Of a DNA stretch of 33,572 nucleotides, positions 1-7,344 are shown one piece after another (position 1 is the first letter of the stretch; every line of letters begins with the position of its first letter). The stretch is taken from the NCBI GenBank assembly GCA_019313505.1, contig JAFDBA010000002.1:1-33572 (forward strand), given 5' to 3'. The stretch is from Deltaproteobacteria bacterium. Its GTDB lineage: Bacteria > Desulfobacterota > Desulfobacteria > Desulfobacterales > UBA11574. The notes beneath the pieces are model-generated. The model saw nothing but the letters and a program-made list of their open reading frames with translations. It searched no databases and had not been told where the DNA came from. Made by a program: the position numbers and the translations under genes.

Positions 1-2316
1 AAGGATCTGCCACCTGTATCGTTTTGCGATTCTTGGAAGTGAGGCTTCAATGGGTCCCAATATTTCCACGGACTTTAAAAAAGAGTGATTGTTGTTTTTC
101 AACGTATCACAAAGATCCCCGATATCCTGGGCATGCCGCCGGGTTTTATCCTTATCTTTCCCTGATATTTTAAGCTGGACCATCCTTGCAAATGGGGGAT
201 AATTCAGGCTCTTCCGGAAACTTATCTCCTGGTTGTAAAAGGTTTGAAAGTCCTGCTTTGTTGCAGATAAGACGGCGAAATGATTTGGGTTATAAGTCTG
301 CAGGATCACACGGCCGGGCACAGCTCCCCGCCCTGCCCTTCCGGCAACCTGGGCTAAGAGCTGAAAGGTTCGTTCCCCGGCTCGAAAATCCGGAAAGTTG
401 AGTGAAAGATCTGCGCAAATAATACCCACCAGAGTAATGTTGGGAAAGTCATGGCCTTTTGCGACCATCTGAGTCCCCACGAGAATATCTGTTGTCTGGT
501 TTCTGAGACCTTTCAGGATTTTCAGAATGGAACCTTTTCGCCGGGTGGTATCTCGATCCATCCTGGCCGTCCTGGCATCAGGGAAAAAAGATTTTACGGC
601 TGCCTCGACTTTTTCAGTTCCTATACCCAGCAAAAGGATTTTGGTGGATCCGCAGGACGTGCAGTTTGATGTGGATGCCCGCGCATAACCGCAGTAATGA
701 CATTTGTATGCATTGATCTTCTGATGCAGGGTAAGTGAAATATCACAATTTTTGCATCTTATGGCTTCACCACAGGCCGCACAAACCGGATAACTGGCAA
801 AACCACGGCGGTTTAGAAAAAGAAGAACCTGCTCCCCTCGAACGAGTGTTGCTTTCATTTCCCGGTGAAGTTCCGGTGTAATGAAGCGCCGAATTCCCCG
901 AACATCCCTGCTTTTGCACAGATCGACTACGGTTATCTCCGGGAGGGGTCGTTTTTCAACTCTTTTTGTTAATGTGACCACCTTAAACTTTTTTGTTGTC
1001 GTATTATAGTACGACTGTATCGAGGGTGTAGCAGACCCCAGCAGGGCAACGCCGTTATCAAGCTTTGCTCTTACAACTGCAAGATCCCTGGCATTATAAC
1101 GCAAACCACCCTCCTGCTTGTAGGATGTGTCATGTTCTTCATCAACGATAATAATGCCGATATTCACAAAAGGTGCAAACACGGCGGATCTTGCACCTAT
1201 TACGATAGCCGCTTCCCCTCGAGCGATACGCATCCACTGGTCATAGCGTTCTCCAGCTGAAAGACCGCTGTGAAGAATAGCAACACACTCTCCAAACCGG
1301 GCTCGAAAGCGACGTTCCATCTGGGAAATAAGGGCAATCTCCGGAACAAGGACCAGCACGGAATAGCCCAGGCTTATAACTTTTGCAGCAAGCTGCATAT
1401 AAACTTCTGTCTTGCCGCTTCCAGTGACTCCTGCCAGAAGACAGGTTGTAAATTTCCGGCCAAGGGATTCTGTTACTGTAAAGATCACACTTTTCTGTTC
1501 TTTTGTAAGCGTGTGAGCGGTGTCAGGTGCTATGGGTTCACCGAAGGGATCCCGGTACACTTTTTTTTGAAAAATCGAAATGTACCCGTCCGTTTCAAGA
1601 GATTTTATTAATCTTGGACCAGAAGGAACCTGTTCTTGTAATTTTTTTACGGAGATTTCACTGAAAGTTTTGAGAGTCTCAATGATTTTTTTTCTTGCAT
1701 TGGAAAGTTTTTCCATTGGAATATCCGAACCAATTAATGACACATATCGCTCCATCTTCGGTTTAGTTGACCCACCTTTTAGCTTGCGATTGCAAACAAT
1801 AACCCCCCGACTTTCCATGGAATGAATTAAAGCATTAGGGATGTGCTTATTAAAATTTTTGTTAAGGTCTTTGAAGCGACATGGTCCGGTCCCCAGCCGG
1901 TTTAAGATCTCCATTTCCAGAGGTGTGGTAGAATTATTTAAAAGAGAATCTTTCCCTTTTTCCGTAATTGCGATGGTGAAAAAGTCGTAAAGATTTAAGC
2001 CTCCGGGCAAAGCACATTTGATAACATCTCCTATGGGATGCAGGTAGTAGTCAGCGGTCCACCTGAAGAACGGAATCATGGATGAAGGGAAAAGGGGCTT
2101 TTCATCAAGGATATCCAAGATAGTTTTTATCCCTTCCTGATTTTCATCCTTTCCCTGGCCCAGGATATATCCTGTTACCCTGCGCCGGCCGAATGGGACC
2201 AGCACCCTTTTTCCCGTGGATACCAGTTCACCAAGATTTTCCGGAACGCTGTAAGTATAGGTATTGTATACCGGAAGCGCTACGGCGACTTCTATATAAG
2301 TCAAATATGATGCCAT
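1..2316 (-). CDS. priA: Primosomal protein N' (replication restart helicase PriA), 3' end beyond window
   Basis: PriA is a 3'-to-5' superfamily 2 DNA helicase that recognises stalled forks and reloads the replicative helicase. Reading leftward from the ATG at 2316, 772 codons are open to the window edge. The Walker A motif GVTGSGKTE lies near residue 293, DEEH near 388 and GSATPS soon after. Eight zinc-binding cysteines in four CxxC pairs (VCAAC, CKNC, CHYC, CTSC) fall at about residues 510-553, followed by the helicase C-terminal motif VAGRAGR. The length already slightly exceeds E. coli PriA (732 aa), so only a short C-terminus should be missing. No strong Shine-Dalgarno sequence precedes the ATG; the start is chosen because the typical PriA N-terminal domain begins here. 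The gene is divergent from the next one. Confidence is very high for identity. Confidence 0.97.
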   Translation of the reverse strand, partial: MASYLTYIEVAVALPVYNTYTYSVPENLGELVSTGKRVLVPFGRRRVTGYILGQGKDENQEGIKTILDILDEKPLFPSSMIPFFRWTADYYLHPIGDVIKCALPGGLNLYDFFTIAITEKGKDSLLNNSTTPLEMEILNRLGTGPCRFKDLNKNFNKHIPNALIHSMESRGVIVCNRKLKGGSTKPKMERYVSLIGSDIPMEKLSNARKKIIETLKTFSEISVKKLQEQVPSGPRLIKSLETDGYISIFQKKVYRDPFGEPIAPDTAHTLTKEQKSVIFTVTESLGRKFTTCLLAGVTGSGKTEVYMQLAAKVISLGYSVLVLVPEIALISQMERRFRARFGECVAILHSGLSAGERYDQWMRIARGEAAIVIGARSAVFAPFVNIGIIIVDEEHDTSYKQEGGLRYNARDLAVVRAKLDNGVALLGSATPSIQSYYNTTTKKFKVVTLTKRVEKRPLPEITVVDLCKSRDVRGIRRFITPELHREMKATLVRGEQVLLFLNRRGFASYPVCAACGEAIRCKNCDISLTLHQKINAYKCHYCGYARASTSNCTSCGSTKILLLGIGTEKVEAAVKSFFPDARTARMDRDTTRRKGSILKILKGLRNQTTDILVGTQMVAKGHDFPNITLVGIICADLSLNFPDFRAGERTFQLLAQVAGRAGRGAVPGRVILQTYNPNHFAVLSATKQDFQTFYNQEISFRKSLNYPPFARMVQLKISGKDKDKTRRHAQDIGDLCDTLKNNNHSFLKSVEILGPIEASLPRIAKRYRWQIL

Positions 2317-2367
2317 TTTTCTTTAATTTATCCAAGTTAGACGCTTAGTTGTAAATTTTGGGCTTTC

Positions 2368-2394
2368 TGTGGCAAAACTTTTTTTCTTGCCACA
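2368..2394. other. Stem-loop upstream of priA
   Basis: TGTGGCAA and TTGCCACA form a perfect 8-bp stem around an 11-nt T-rich loop. On the plus strand it is followed by AATATTTTT, which would make only a weak terminator. It lies in the priA leader or promoter region; its role is unknown. Confidence 0.4.
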
Positions 2395-2468
2395 AATATT
2401 TTTAGTTCCGGCTTGTCCGGGTTAGGTTCATGCAAAGCAAAACTGGTTTTAATGCCCCCGTTTTTTTC

Positions 2469-2497
2469 TTGACACCGAAGCTGTTTTTCTTTAGAAT
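2469..2497 (+). promoter_or_regulatory. Strong sigma70-type promoter
   Basis: TTGACA (2469-2474) and TAGAAT (2492-2497) are separated by exactly 17 bp. This gives 6/6 and 5/6 matches to consensus. Transcription would start near 2504, leaving a leader of about 180 nt before the small membrane protein gene at 2683; that leader contains a family A palindrome. Confidence 0.7.
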
Positions 2498-2607
2498 ACA
2501 TTGTGCAAACTACCTGTGAAAATTAGATATTTTATCAAACACCTCAATTTGGTTACTATGTAGACAAAATATAGCTTTATTATAGATATTTTTCAACCGT
2601 ATCGGGC

Positions 2608-2642
2608 AGACCTTTGGAAAACGCTCCCTTTTGCAAAGGTCT
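2608..2642. repeat. Family A palindromic repeat, 35-bp short copy
   Basis: AGACCTTTG and its perfect reverse complement CAAAGGTCT bracket the element. The stem extends to 13 of 14 pairs through the A/T run. The ends match the 142-bp element at 15184-15325, so this looks like an internally deleted copy. It lies in the transcribed leader, 40 nt before the ATG at 2683. Confidence 0.75.
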
Positions 2643-2682
2643 CATCAGAACATGTGAAAGGTGCTTTCATAAGGAGGAAGAT

Positions 2683-2985
2683 ATGCATAAAATAAGAAAA
2701 CAATCCATGATCTTGTTGTTAATTGCAGCCATGATCTTTATTCCATTCGGCACTTCCGCTCTTGCGCAAAGCAAGACTATGGATAACAATGTCAGCGCCG
2801 AAGCCATGACCGCAGACCTTTTAGTTATCAGGCCCTTGGGAATCGTTGCCACTGTGGTGGGCAGCGCCATTTTTATTGTATCTCTCCCATTTTCAGCTCT
2901 TGGTGGAAACACAAAAACCGCATGCCGGAAATTGGTCCAAGATCCTGCCAAATTTACATTTAAAAGACCACTGGGAGATTTTTAG
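2683..2985 (+). CDS. Small conserved membrane protein, function unknown
   Basis: The 100-residue product begins with a lysine/arginine-rich stretch, then a hydrophobic segment (about residues 8-27) ending in SALAQ, compatible with a signal peptide. A second hydrophobic segment follows at about residues 46-70. The C-terminus has KLVQDPAKFTFKRPLG, a pattern I recall from short uncharacterised proteobacterial membrane proteins. The start is set by GGAGG at 2673-2677, five bases before the ATG; a longer in-frame reading would run back into the palindromic repeat. A near-consensus promoter and a long leader suggest substantial expression. Function cannot be assigned. The inositol-phosphatase-family gene begins 49 bp downstream with its own ribosome-binding site, so the two may be co-transcribed. 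Confidence 0.8.
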   Translation: MHKIRKQSMILLLIAAMIFIPFGTSALAQSKTMDNNVSAEAMTADLLVIRPLGIVATVVGSAIFIVSLPFSALGGNTKTACRKLVQDPAKFTFKRPLGDF

Positions 2986-3034
2986 CGTTTTATTGTGTTT
3001 TCTCTCCAAATTATTCTTTGAACAAGGAGTGTAA

Positions 3035-3832
3035 ATGGGTATAAAAGTTCCTGGGATTAAAGATTTAACTAAATTTGCAATGGAAGTTATCCGCCGTTCA
3101 GGTAAAGAAGCACTTTCCTATTATGGTAAAGGAAACCCCAATATTAAATTCGATGAGGAACTGGTTACAGAAGCGGAGCTCCATCTGATGGCATTTTTTC
3201 AGGATCAGCTCAACAATCATTTCCCAGAGCATCAGGTGTTTAAAAACAACCAGGCCGATAAAGACTACACCCATGATGAAAAGCGCTACCTGTGGATCTT
3301 TGATCCGTTAGATGGTGTTGCTAATTTTCAGGCTGGAATCCCCATTTGGGGCACCTCTCTTGCACTTATTGAAAATTTCTGGCCCGTTTTCGGTGCATTT
3401 CATATGCCGGCAACCGGCGATCTATTTCATGCACGGGCAGAACAAAAAGCTTTTTTGGGAAAAGAGGAAATCTGCGTATCTGATAAAAAAAATATTAACG
3501 ACGAGAGCCTTCTTTTCACTTACTCCCGGTTTCACCACAGTTATCGATCCACATTCCCAGGTAAAATCCGCGATCTGGGATGCACCGGTGCTCATATATG
3601 CTATGTTGCCATGGGTCGCGCGGAAGCCGCAATCATTGCTAACGAGTCGTATCAAGATCTTTCTGCAGCAGGTATCATTCTTGAGGCGGCGGGAGGAAAA
3701 ATCTGCAAGATAAATGGAAATAATTTTTTCCTTAACGAATACCTGGACGGACAAAAGATCAATGATCACCTTCTTGTCATGGCTCCCGATATCTACTCCC
3801 AAGTACGTAGCAGTTTGCATGAGGTTTCTTAA
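3035..3832 (+). CDS. Inositol monophosphatase family protein (atypical)
   Basis: This 265-aa protein has the metal-binding core of the IMPase/FBPase/CysQ superfamily: WIFDPLDGVANF (motif DPxDGxxNF) near residue 90 and a late Asp in SYQDLSAAGIILEAAGG. Family members hydrolyse phosphomonoesters such as inositol phosphate or 3'-phosphoadenosine phosphate using Mg2+. The usual GEE motif that supplies a metal ligand before the DPxDG motif appears replaced by FKNNQ (about residues 68-72), so catalysis may be altered. AAGGAG at 3024-3029 sits five bases before the ATG. The substrate cannot be read from the sequence. The next gene is convergent. Confidence 0.85.
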   Translation: MGIKVPGIKDLTKFAMEVIRRSGKEALSYYGKGNPNIKFDEELVTEAELHLMAFFQDQLNNHFPEHQVFKNNQADKDYTHDEKRYLWIFDPLDGVANFQAGIPIWGTSLALIENFWPVFGAFHMPATGDLFHARAEQKAFLGKEEICVSDKKNINDESLLFTYSRFHHSYRSTFPGKIRDLGCTGAHICYVAMGRAEAAIIANESYQDLSAAGIILEAAGGKICKINGNNFFLNEYLDGQKINDHLLVMAPDIYSQVRSSLHEVS

Positions 3833-4065
3833 GCACTTTCCTTGATTATCCGAGTCAGGGCAACATAAATGATTTCAAGGACGATGGTTTCGTAAAAAGT
3901 TCATAAGCGATTTTGAGCAGTCAAGCTAAATAGGACGCAGATTTTCGCAGACCCGCCTGCCATGCGAGGCACAAGCGGGCAGGTATACACAGATAATATT
4001 GTTATTTTGCAATTTAAGAATCTTGATAATATGTGTCCAAAAAAGGAAATTCCTAGACCATCAAG
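3833..4065. other. Convergent intergenic region with repeat-like fragments
   Basis: No gene is supported between the two converging stop codons. The stretch has a GTTTCGTAAAAAGTTCAT segment (about 3887-3905). It also has a GGACGCAGATTTTCGCAGA / CACAGATAA module (3933-3995) enclosing a CCTGCC (3956-3961) / GGCAGG (3978-3983) stem. These resemble dispersed intergenic repeats I recall from Desulfobacterota genomes, but no second copy is present in the window. Confidence 0.45.
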
Positions 4066-4965
4066 CTAGGGATTCATCTGATTAGTTAGCCACTTGTTTA
4101 CGGCGTTCACAAGATCCTGTTGATGACCGCTAAAGCGGTGATTGGCACCGGGAATTTTGACTATCGTAACATGTATTCCCGGCGTTGCACTTTTAAGGAG
4201 TCTGTCAGCCACATCAGGGTTTGCCAAGCGATCAGCCAGACCATGGACGATGAGAACCGGCTTAAAAATCCGGGCGATGTTTTTGTATGGGTCGGAAACT
4301 GTTTTCGGGCCCCTGAGGCTTACCACATGGTTAGCGGTGTAAAGTGCTTTACCCAGAGGACCCAGATTGATCAGCATCCATTCGTCTCCTTTACTCCCGG
4401 CTACCAAATCCTGGGCCTGGCGGAGAACCTGGCTTGCAGCCTTTAGGCCGAATACGCTTATATTCCATTCGAACAAATTGCCTGGAGGGCCGGTTAACAG
4501 CATGCCTTTAATCCTGGGATCTCCGGTTGCTGCAAGGTAGTAGAGTACACGGTTAGTGCCCATACTGTGGCCGAAAAGAAATATAGGATTATAGCCAAGC
4601 CGTGCCATTTCATCCACCGCTACAGTAATATCATAACGGTTATCTTCAAACCGGTTCTTTTTAGGACCCCGATCATGGTCACGCATGTTTAGCGCCAGAG
4701 TGGCAAAACCGAAATCAGCCAGGGTTTCCGGGAGAAAGGCCATGATACCAGAATAGAAGTTGCCGCTGTAACCGTGGATCATTACCACACCGACGTTATT
4801 TTGAACCGTATGAGGCCGGCGCAAAATACCGGTTAGGTTGATCCCGTCGGCAGTTTGCAGTTGAACCATTTCGATCCCGACATTTCCAGCAGCACGGGCC
4901 GCCGGGTTCAGGAAAACAAGGATAAGCAGAAAGGTCAAAACAAAAGATTTGAGAAATTGCATCAT
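4066..4965 (-). CDS. Exported alpha/beta hydrolase (esterase/lipase-like)
   Basis: A 299-aa alpha/beta-hydrolase-fold protein with a hydrophobic N-terminal signal segment ending near ARAAG, suggesting export. The oxyanion-region motif is MIHGYSGNFYSG. The nucleophile elbow is GHSMG, followed by an acid region VHGLADRLANPD and a late His in GANHRFSGHQQDLV, so the Ser-Asp-His triad looks complete. Two ATG codons are adjacent (4965 and 4962). The AGAGG ribosome-binding site is better spaced from the second, so the true start may be 4962. The substrate is unknown; carboxylester hydrolysis is the family default. It is not obviously part of an operon. Confidence 0.85.
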   Translation of the reverse strand: MMQFLKSFVLTFLLILVFLNPAARAAGNVGIEMVQLQTADGINLTGILRRPHTVQNNVGVVMIHGYSGNFYSGIMAFLPETLADFGFATLALNMRDHDRGPKKNRFEDNRYDITVAVDEMARLGYNPIFLFGHSMGTNRVLYYLAATGDPRIKGMLLTGPPGNLFEWNISVFGLKAASQVLRQAQDLVAGSKGDEWMLINLGPLGKALYTANHVVSLRGPKTVSDPYKNIARIFKPVLIVHGLADRLANPDVADRLLKSATPGIHVTIVKIPGANHRFSGHQQDLVNAVNKWLTNQMNP

Positions 4966-4980
4966 TACCTCTTTATTTTA

Positions 4981-5045
4981 CCTAAATTGAGCGATTTTTT
5001 ACTCGATTTGCGCCGATCTCTTCGCAAAAAATCGCTCAGCTTAGG
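4981..5045. repeat. Family C palindrome
   Basis: The 20-nt arms at 4981-5000 and 5026-5045 match in 18 of 20 positions as inverted repeats (CCTAA..TGAGCGATTTTTT). The 25-bp loop contains GCGCCGATCTCTTCGC-type sequence. It lies 16 bp upstream of the alpha/beta hydrolase start and could affect its transcription. It resembles dispersed hairpin repeats of sulfate reducers. Confidence 0.7.
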
Positions 5046-5098
5046 TTTTAGTTAGTGTATATGTAACGTTTCTGAAAATCTATACCGCTATAAGCGAA

Positions 5099-5282
5099 CT
5101 AGTGTCCGTCCATAAATACATTTGAGCACTAAGTAGTTTCCAATTTATAAATGAGATATTTTTTCGATGAGCAAGGCCGCACAAGGGTTTTTGCCCGAGG
5201 CGTACTTTCTGTACGTCGAGGGCGGAAACCCGCGGAGAACGCCACTCATCGGAAAAATAGCTCATTTATGGATGGAAACTAA
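5099..5282. repeat. Family B long-hairpin (MITE-like) repeat with a nested second end
   Basis: The core 5134-5281 has imperfect inverted ends of about 37 bp (TAGTTTCCA...AAATGAG..ATTTTT.CGATGAG). Inside these, a second stem pairs CAAGGGTTTTTGCCCG with GGGCGGAAACCC, closing on GTAC..GTAC. Almost the whole unit can therefore fold into one hairpin. A further partial left end (CTAGTGTCCGTCCATAAAT, 5099-5117) matches the right end in about 16 of 19 positions, suggesting a nested or rearranged copy. No transposase is encoded. It ends about 20 bp before the thioesterase ATG. Confidence 0.75.
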
Positions 5283-5301
5283 AATTTACAGGAGGTCCAA
5301 C

Positions 5302-5724
5302 ATGCTTATTCATAAGACCAAAGTACAGGTTCTCTTTGGTGATACCGACCCGTACGGCGTTGTTTACTTTGTTGCCTATTTTCGTTATTTTCATCAGGGC
5401 ATCGAAGAATTCCTGCGCCATATAGGCATATCACCGAAAACATTTTTCCGCAACCGGGAAGAAAAATTTGGAATGCCCAAAGTCGCAGCGGATTGTCGCT
5501 TTCTTATACCGGCCTATTATGGTGATTTGCTTGAGATGCACACCTCGATCAAGGAAATCAAGGATAAGGCTATTATTTTCCAGTTTCAATTTTATCGCCC
5601 TCCTGAAACTCGCTTGGTGGCGGAAGGAAGTGTTACATTTGTATGCATCGACCATACCTGGAAGGCCAGGTCGCTTCCGGAAATCCTGGTCGAAAAAATA
5701 CAAAACCATTTGCCGGCAAAATAA
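5302..5724 (+). CDS. YbgC/4HBT-type acyl-CoA thioesterase
   Basis: A 140-aa hotdog-fold protein. The N-terminal motif FGDTDPYGVVYF matches the 4-hydroxybenzoyl-CoA thioesterase/YbgC active-site loop, where the Asp is catalytic. The length is typical for the family, which hydrolyses acyl-CoA thioesters in the cytoplasm. The start is decided by AGGAGGT at 5290-5296, six bases before the ATG. An in-frame upstream extension would be built entirely from the hairpin repeat and is rejected. The gene is monocistronic, between the repeat and a convergent amidotransferase gene. The acyl substrate is unknown. Confidence 0.9.
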   Translation: MLIHKTKVQVLFGDTDPYGVVYFVAYFRYFHQGIEEFLRHIGISPKTFFRNREEKFGMPKVAADCRFLIPAYYGDLLEMHTSIKEIKDKAIIFQFQFYRPPETRLVAEGSVTFVCIDHTWKARSLPEILVEKIQNHLPAK

Positions 5725-5779
5725 TTTTTCTATCAATTATTTTGCCGATATGATTGCAACGAGTTTTCTACAAGCCATC

Positions 5780-6523
5780 TCAAATCGATTTATGTAAAAC
5801 AACATCATTCCCTGAAATTGCCAGAAGCAATCCCCTGCGATTGGTGGCTTTTGCCACACGCAACCACTTTTCTTTGCTGAGGCCCCGTGCCAATGTGGTG
5901 AGGAGCAAGCCACCTTCCAGTTCACGGCTTCCTTTCATAACCATAAACTGGCGATGGTTGGTGAAGGCAAACAAAAGATGTCCGTTGGAAAGCAAGAAAT
6001 TATAGTCACCAGGATACTGGTCGATCATTTGCGTAGTACTATAAGCCAAAGCATCGAAAAGCATATCAGGTCCTGCGGCATGCCTGTGATGATCTTCCAT
6101 ATGGTCCCGGAGGTATTCAAAAGCCCTGGCCGAGTCGCTTACGGCATCTTCAATGGCAATATCACTACTTCTGTAAGATTCAATGGCCGGCGCTTTGCCG
6201 TTATGGGCAAAAATCCAATTATGACTGCCGAATTTTAGAACGAAGGGATGGGCATGGCACTCGTCCACTAAACCGCTGGTCCGAAAACGGATATGGCAAA
6301 TGATAATTCTACTCTTTACAACACGGGCCAGTTTTTGAAAACTGTCGTGCAAGTGACCTGAATGAAAAACCTGTTCAGCCGACTTTTCAATTAAGGCATG
6401 ATTTTTACGGAAAAAACCAATGCCCCAGCCGTCCATGTTTTTTTTGGCCTGGACTGCAAACAGGGGCATCGATTTGGGGGCGGAATAATCTTTTTTGGCG
6501 GAAAGGGCAAAAAGGTCACACAT
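5780..6523 (-). CDS. Class II glutamine amidotransferase (YafJ-like), intact active site
   Basis: A 247-aa N-terminal-nucleophile (GATase II) domain protein. Cys2 follows the initiator Met (MCDLFALSA) and would become the catalytic N-terminal Cys after Met removal. Glutamine-binding and oxyanion residues are recognisable: CHIRFRTSG with Arg79, FAHNG with Asn108-Gly109, and SDSA with Asp130. NMDGWGIGFF near residue 30 is typical of YafJ-like proteins. Such domains release ammonia from glutamine for a partner enzyme. It is the last gene of the operon, 11 bp after its degenerate paralogue (6535-7275) and in the same operon as an amidoligase that could use the ammonia. The ribosome-binding site is formed by GAGG at the preceding stop codon. 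Confidence 0.9.
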   Translation of the reverse strand: MCDLFALSAKKDYSAPKSMPLFAVQAKKNMDGWGIGFFRKNHALIEKSAEQVFHSGHLHDSFQKLARVVKSRIIICHIRFRTSGLVDECHAHPFVLKFGSHNWIFAHNGKAPAIESYRSSDIAIEDAVSDSARAFEYLRDHMEDHHRHAAGPDMLFDALAYSTTQMIDQYPGDYNFLLSNGHLLFAFTNHRQFMVMKGSRELEGGLLLTTLARGLSKEKWLRVAKATNRRGLLLAISGNDVVLHKSI

Positions 6524-6534
6524 TTATACCAGCC

Positions 6535-7275
6535 TCAAACATCTCCAGCATATAACATATCCGGTCCGGCAATCACCAAAAGCTCACCTTTGGATTGAGG
6601 ATCCGGTATTATTGGGTGCCAATCGGTGCTAATCAGCTTTTCTCTGATGGAAGTAACCAGTAGAATGTCCCCCATACTTTCAGACTCTTTGAGAACCATC
6701 AGTTGTCCAAAGTTACAAAAGGCAAAGAGAAACGATTCATTGGCCAGAAAAAAAGTGTACTCCCCGGGGTAGTCTTCAAGAAGCTCTTGGATAGCGATGC
6801 GCATGGCAATGTATACACTGATATAGGGATTTTTGCGGTTGAGCAATACTAAGTGATCTCTTAAATATTCGAAAATTCTGGCTGTATAGACATCAATTTC
6901 AAGCCGTGGTGTTCCGACGGTCTGATATTCGCGAATGTTTTCAACAACTCCTACTTGGGCAAAAAGCCAATGGTGTTCTAAAAATTCAAGCTTGAAAGGA
7001 TGGTTGTGTGCACTGTGGCGACCACCGCTTTTGGGGCAATTTAGATGTGAAATGATGACCCGGCTATCGATGACCCGGGCAAGTCTTTGGAAGCTTTCGT
7101 GTACCTGATTTCGCGTAAACACCTGTTCGGATGATTTTTCCACCAAAGCCTGATCTTCGCGAAAAAAACCGATGCCCCAGCCGCTCATGTTTTTCTTACC
7201 CTTTTCCGCAAAGATGGGCAAGTATTTTTGGGGCGTATAGTTATATCCGGCCGAGATGGCTAAGATGTCACACAT
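6535..7275 (-). CDS. Class II glutamine amidotransferase-like protein with degenerate active site
   Basis: This 246-aa paralogue of the 5780-6523 product aligns with it without gaps over at least the first 140 residues. Cys2 and NMSGWGIGFF are kept. However, the Arg of HxRxxTxG is Asn79 (SHLNCPKSG), the oxyanion Asn of AHNG is Val108 (AQVG), and Asp130 is Tyr. By family knowledge these residues bind glutamine and stabilise the intermediate, so normal glutaminase activity is doubtful; a scaffold, regulatory or changed-substrate role is possible. The ATG at 7275 follows GGGAGG. A longer reading to 7308 would start inside a repeat end and is rejected. The amidoligase gene lies 56 bp upstream. 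Confidence 0.87.
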   Translation of the reverse strand: MCDILAISAGYNYTPQKYLPIFAEKGKKNMSGWGIGFFREDQALVEKSSEQVFTRNQVHESFQRLARVIDSRVIISHLNCPKSGGRHSAHNHPFKLEFLEHHWLFAQVGVVENIREYQTVGTPRLEIDVYTARIFEYLRDHLVLLNRKNPYISVYIAMRIAIQELLEDYPGEYTFFLANESFLFAFCNFGQLMVLKESESMGDILLVTSIREKLISTDWHPIIPDPQSKGELLVIAGPDMLYAGDV

Positions 7276-7290
7276 GGGCCCTCCCGCTTC

Positions 7291-7306
7291 GAGACCTTTG
7301 CAAAAC
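7291..7306. repeat. Solo family A repeat end
   Basis: GAGACCTTTGCAAAAC matches the right terminus (reverse complement) of the full 15184-15325 element. It lies inside the operon, between the amidoligase stop and the ribosome-binding site of the degenerate amidotransferase. No second terminus is visible nearby. Confidence 0.6.
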
Positions 7307-7344
7307 ATTGTTTAATTCAATTATTTTGATATCAATTAAACAAT
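7307..7344 (-). other. Stem-loop at the end of the amidoligase gene
   Basis: ATTGTTTAATT (7307-7317) and AATTAAACAAT (7334-7344) form a perfect 11-bp A/T-rich stem overlapping the amidoligase stop codon at 7332-7334. No terminator-like U-tract follows on the coding strand, so it may act in RNA processing or partial attenuation within the operon. Confidence 0.5.

Noticed and set aside
186-1825. Plus-strand open frames at the left edge
   Set aside because: They are shadows of priA, whose minus-strand reading is open throughout and carries all helicase motifs.
2614-2682. Longer start for the small membrane protein
   Set aside because: It begins inside the family A palindrome; GGAGG before 2683 and the signal-like N-terminus favour the later ATG.
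5167-5301. In-frame N-terminal extension of the YbgC-type thioesterase
   Set aside because: It is made entirely of the family B hairpin repeat, and a clear AGGAGGT sits six bases before the ATG at 5302.
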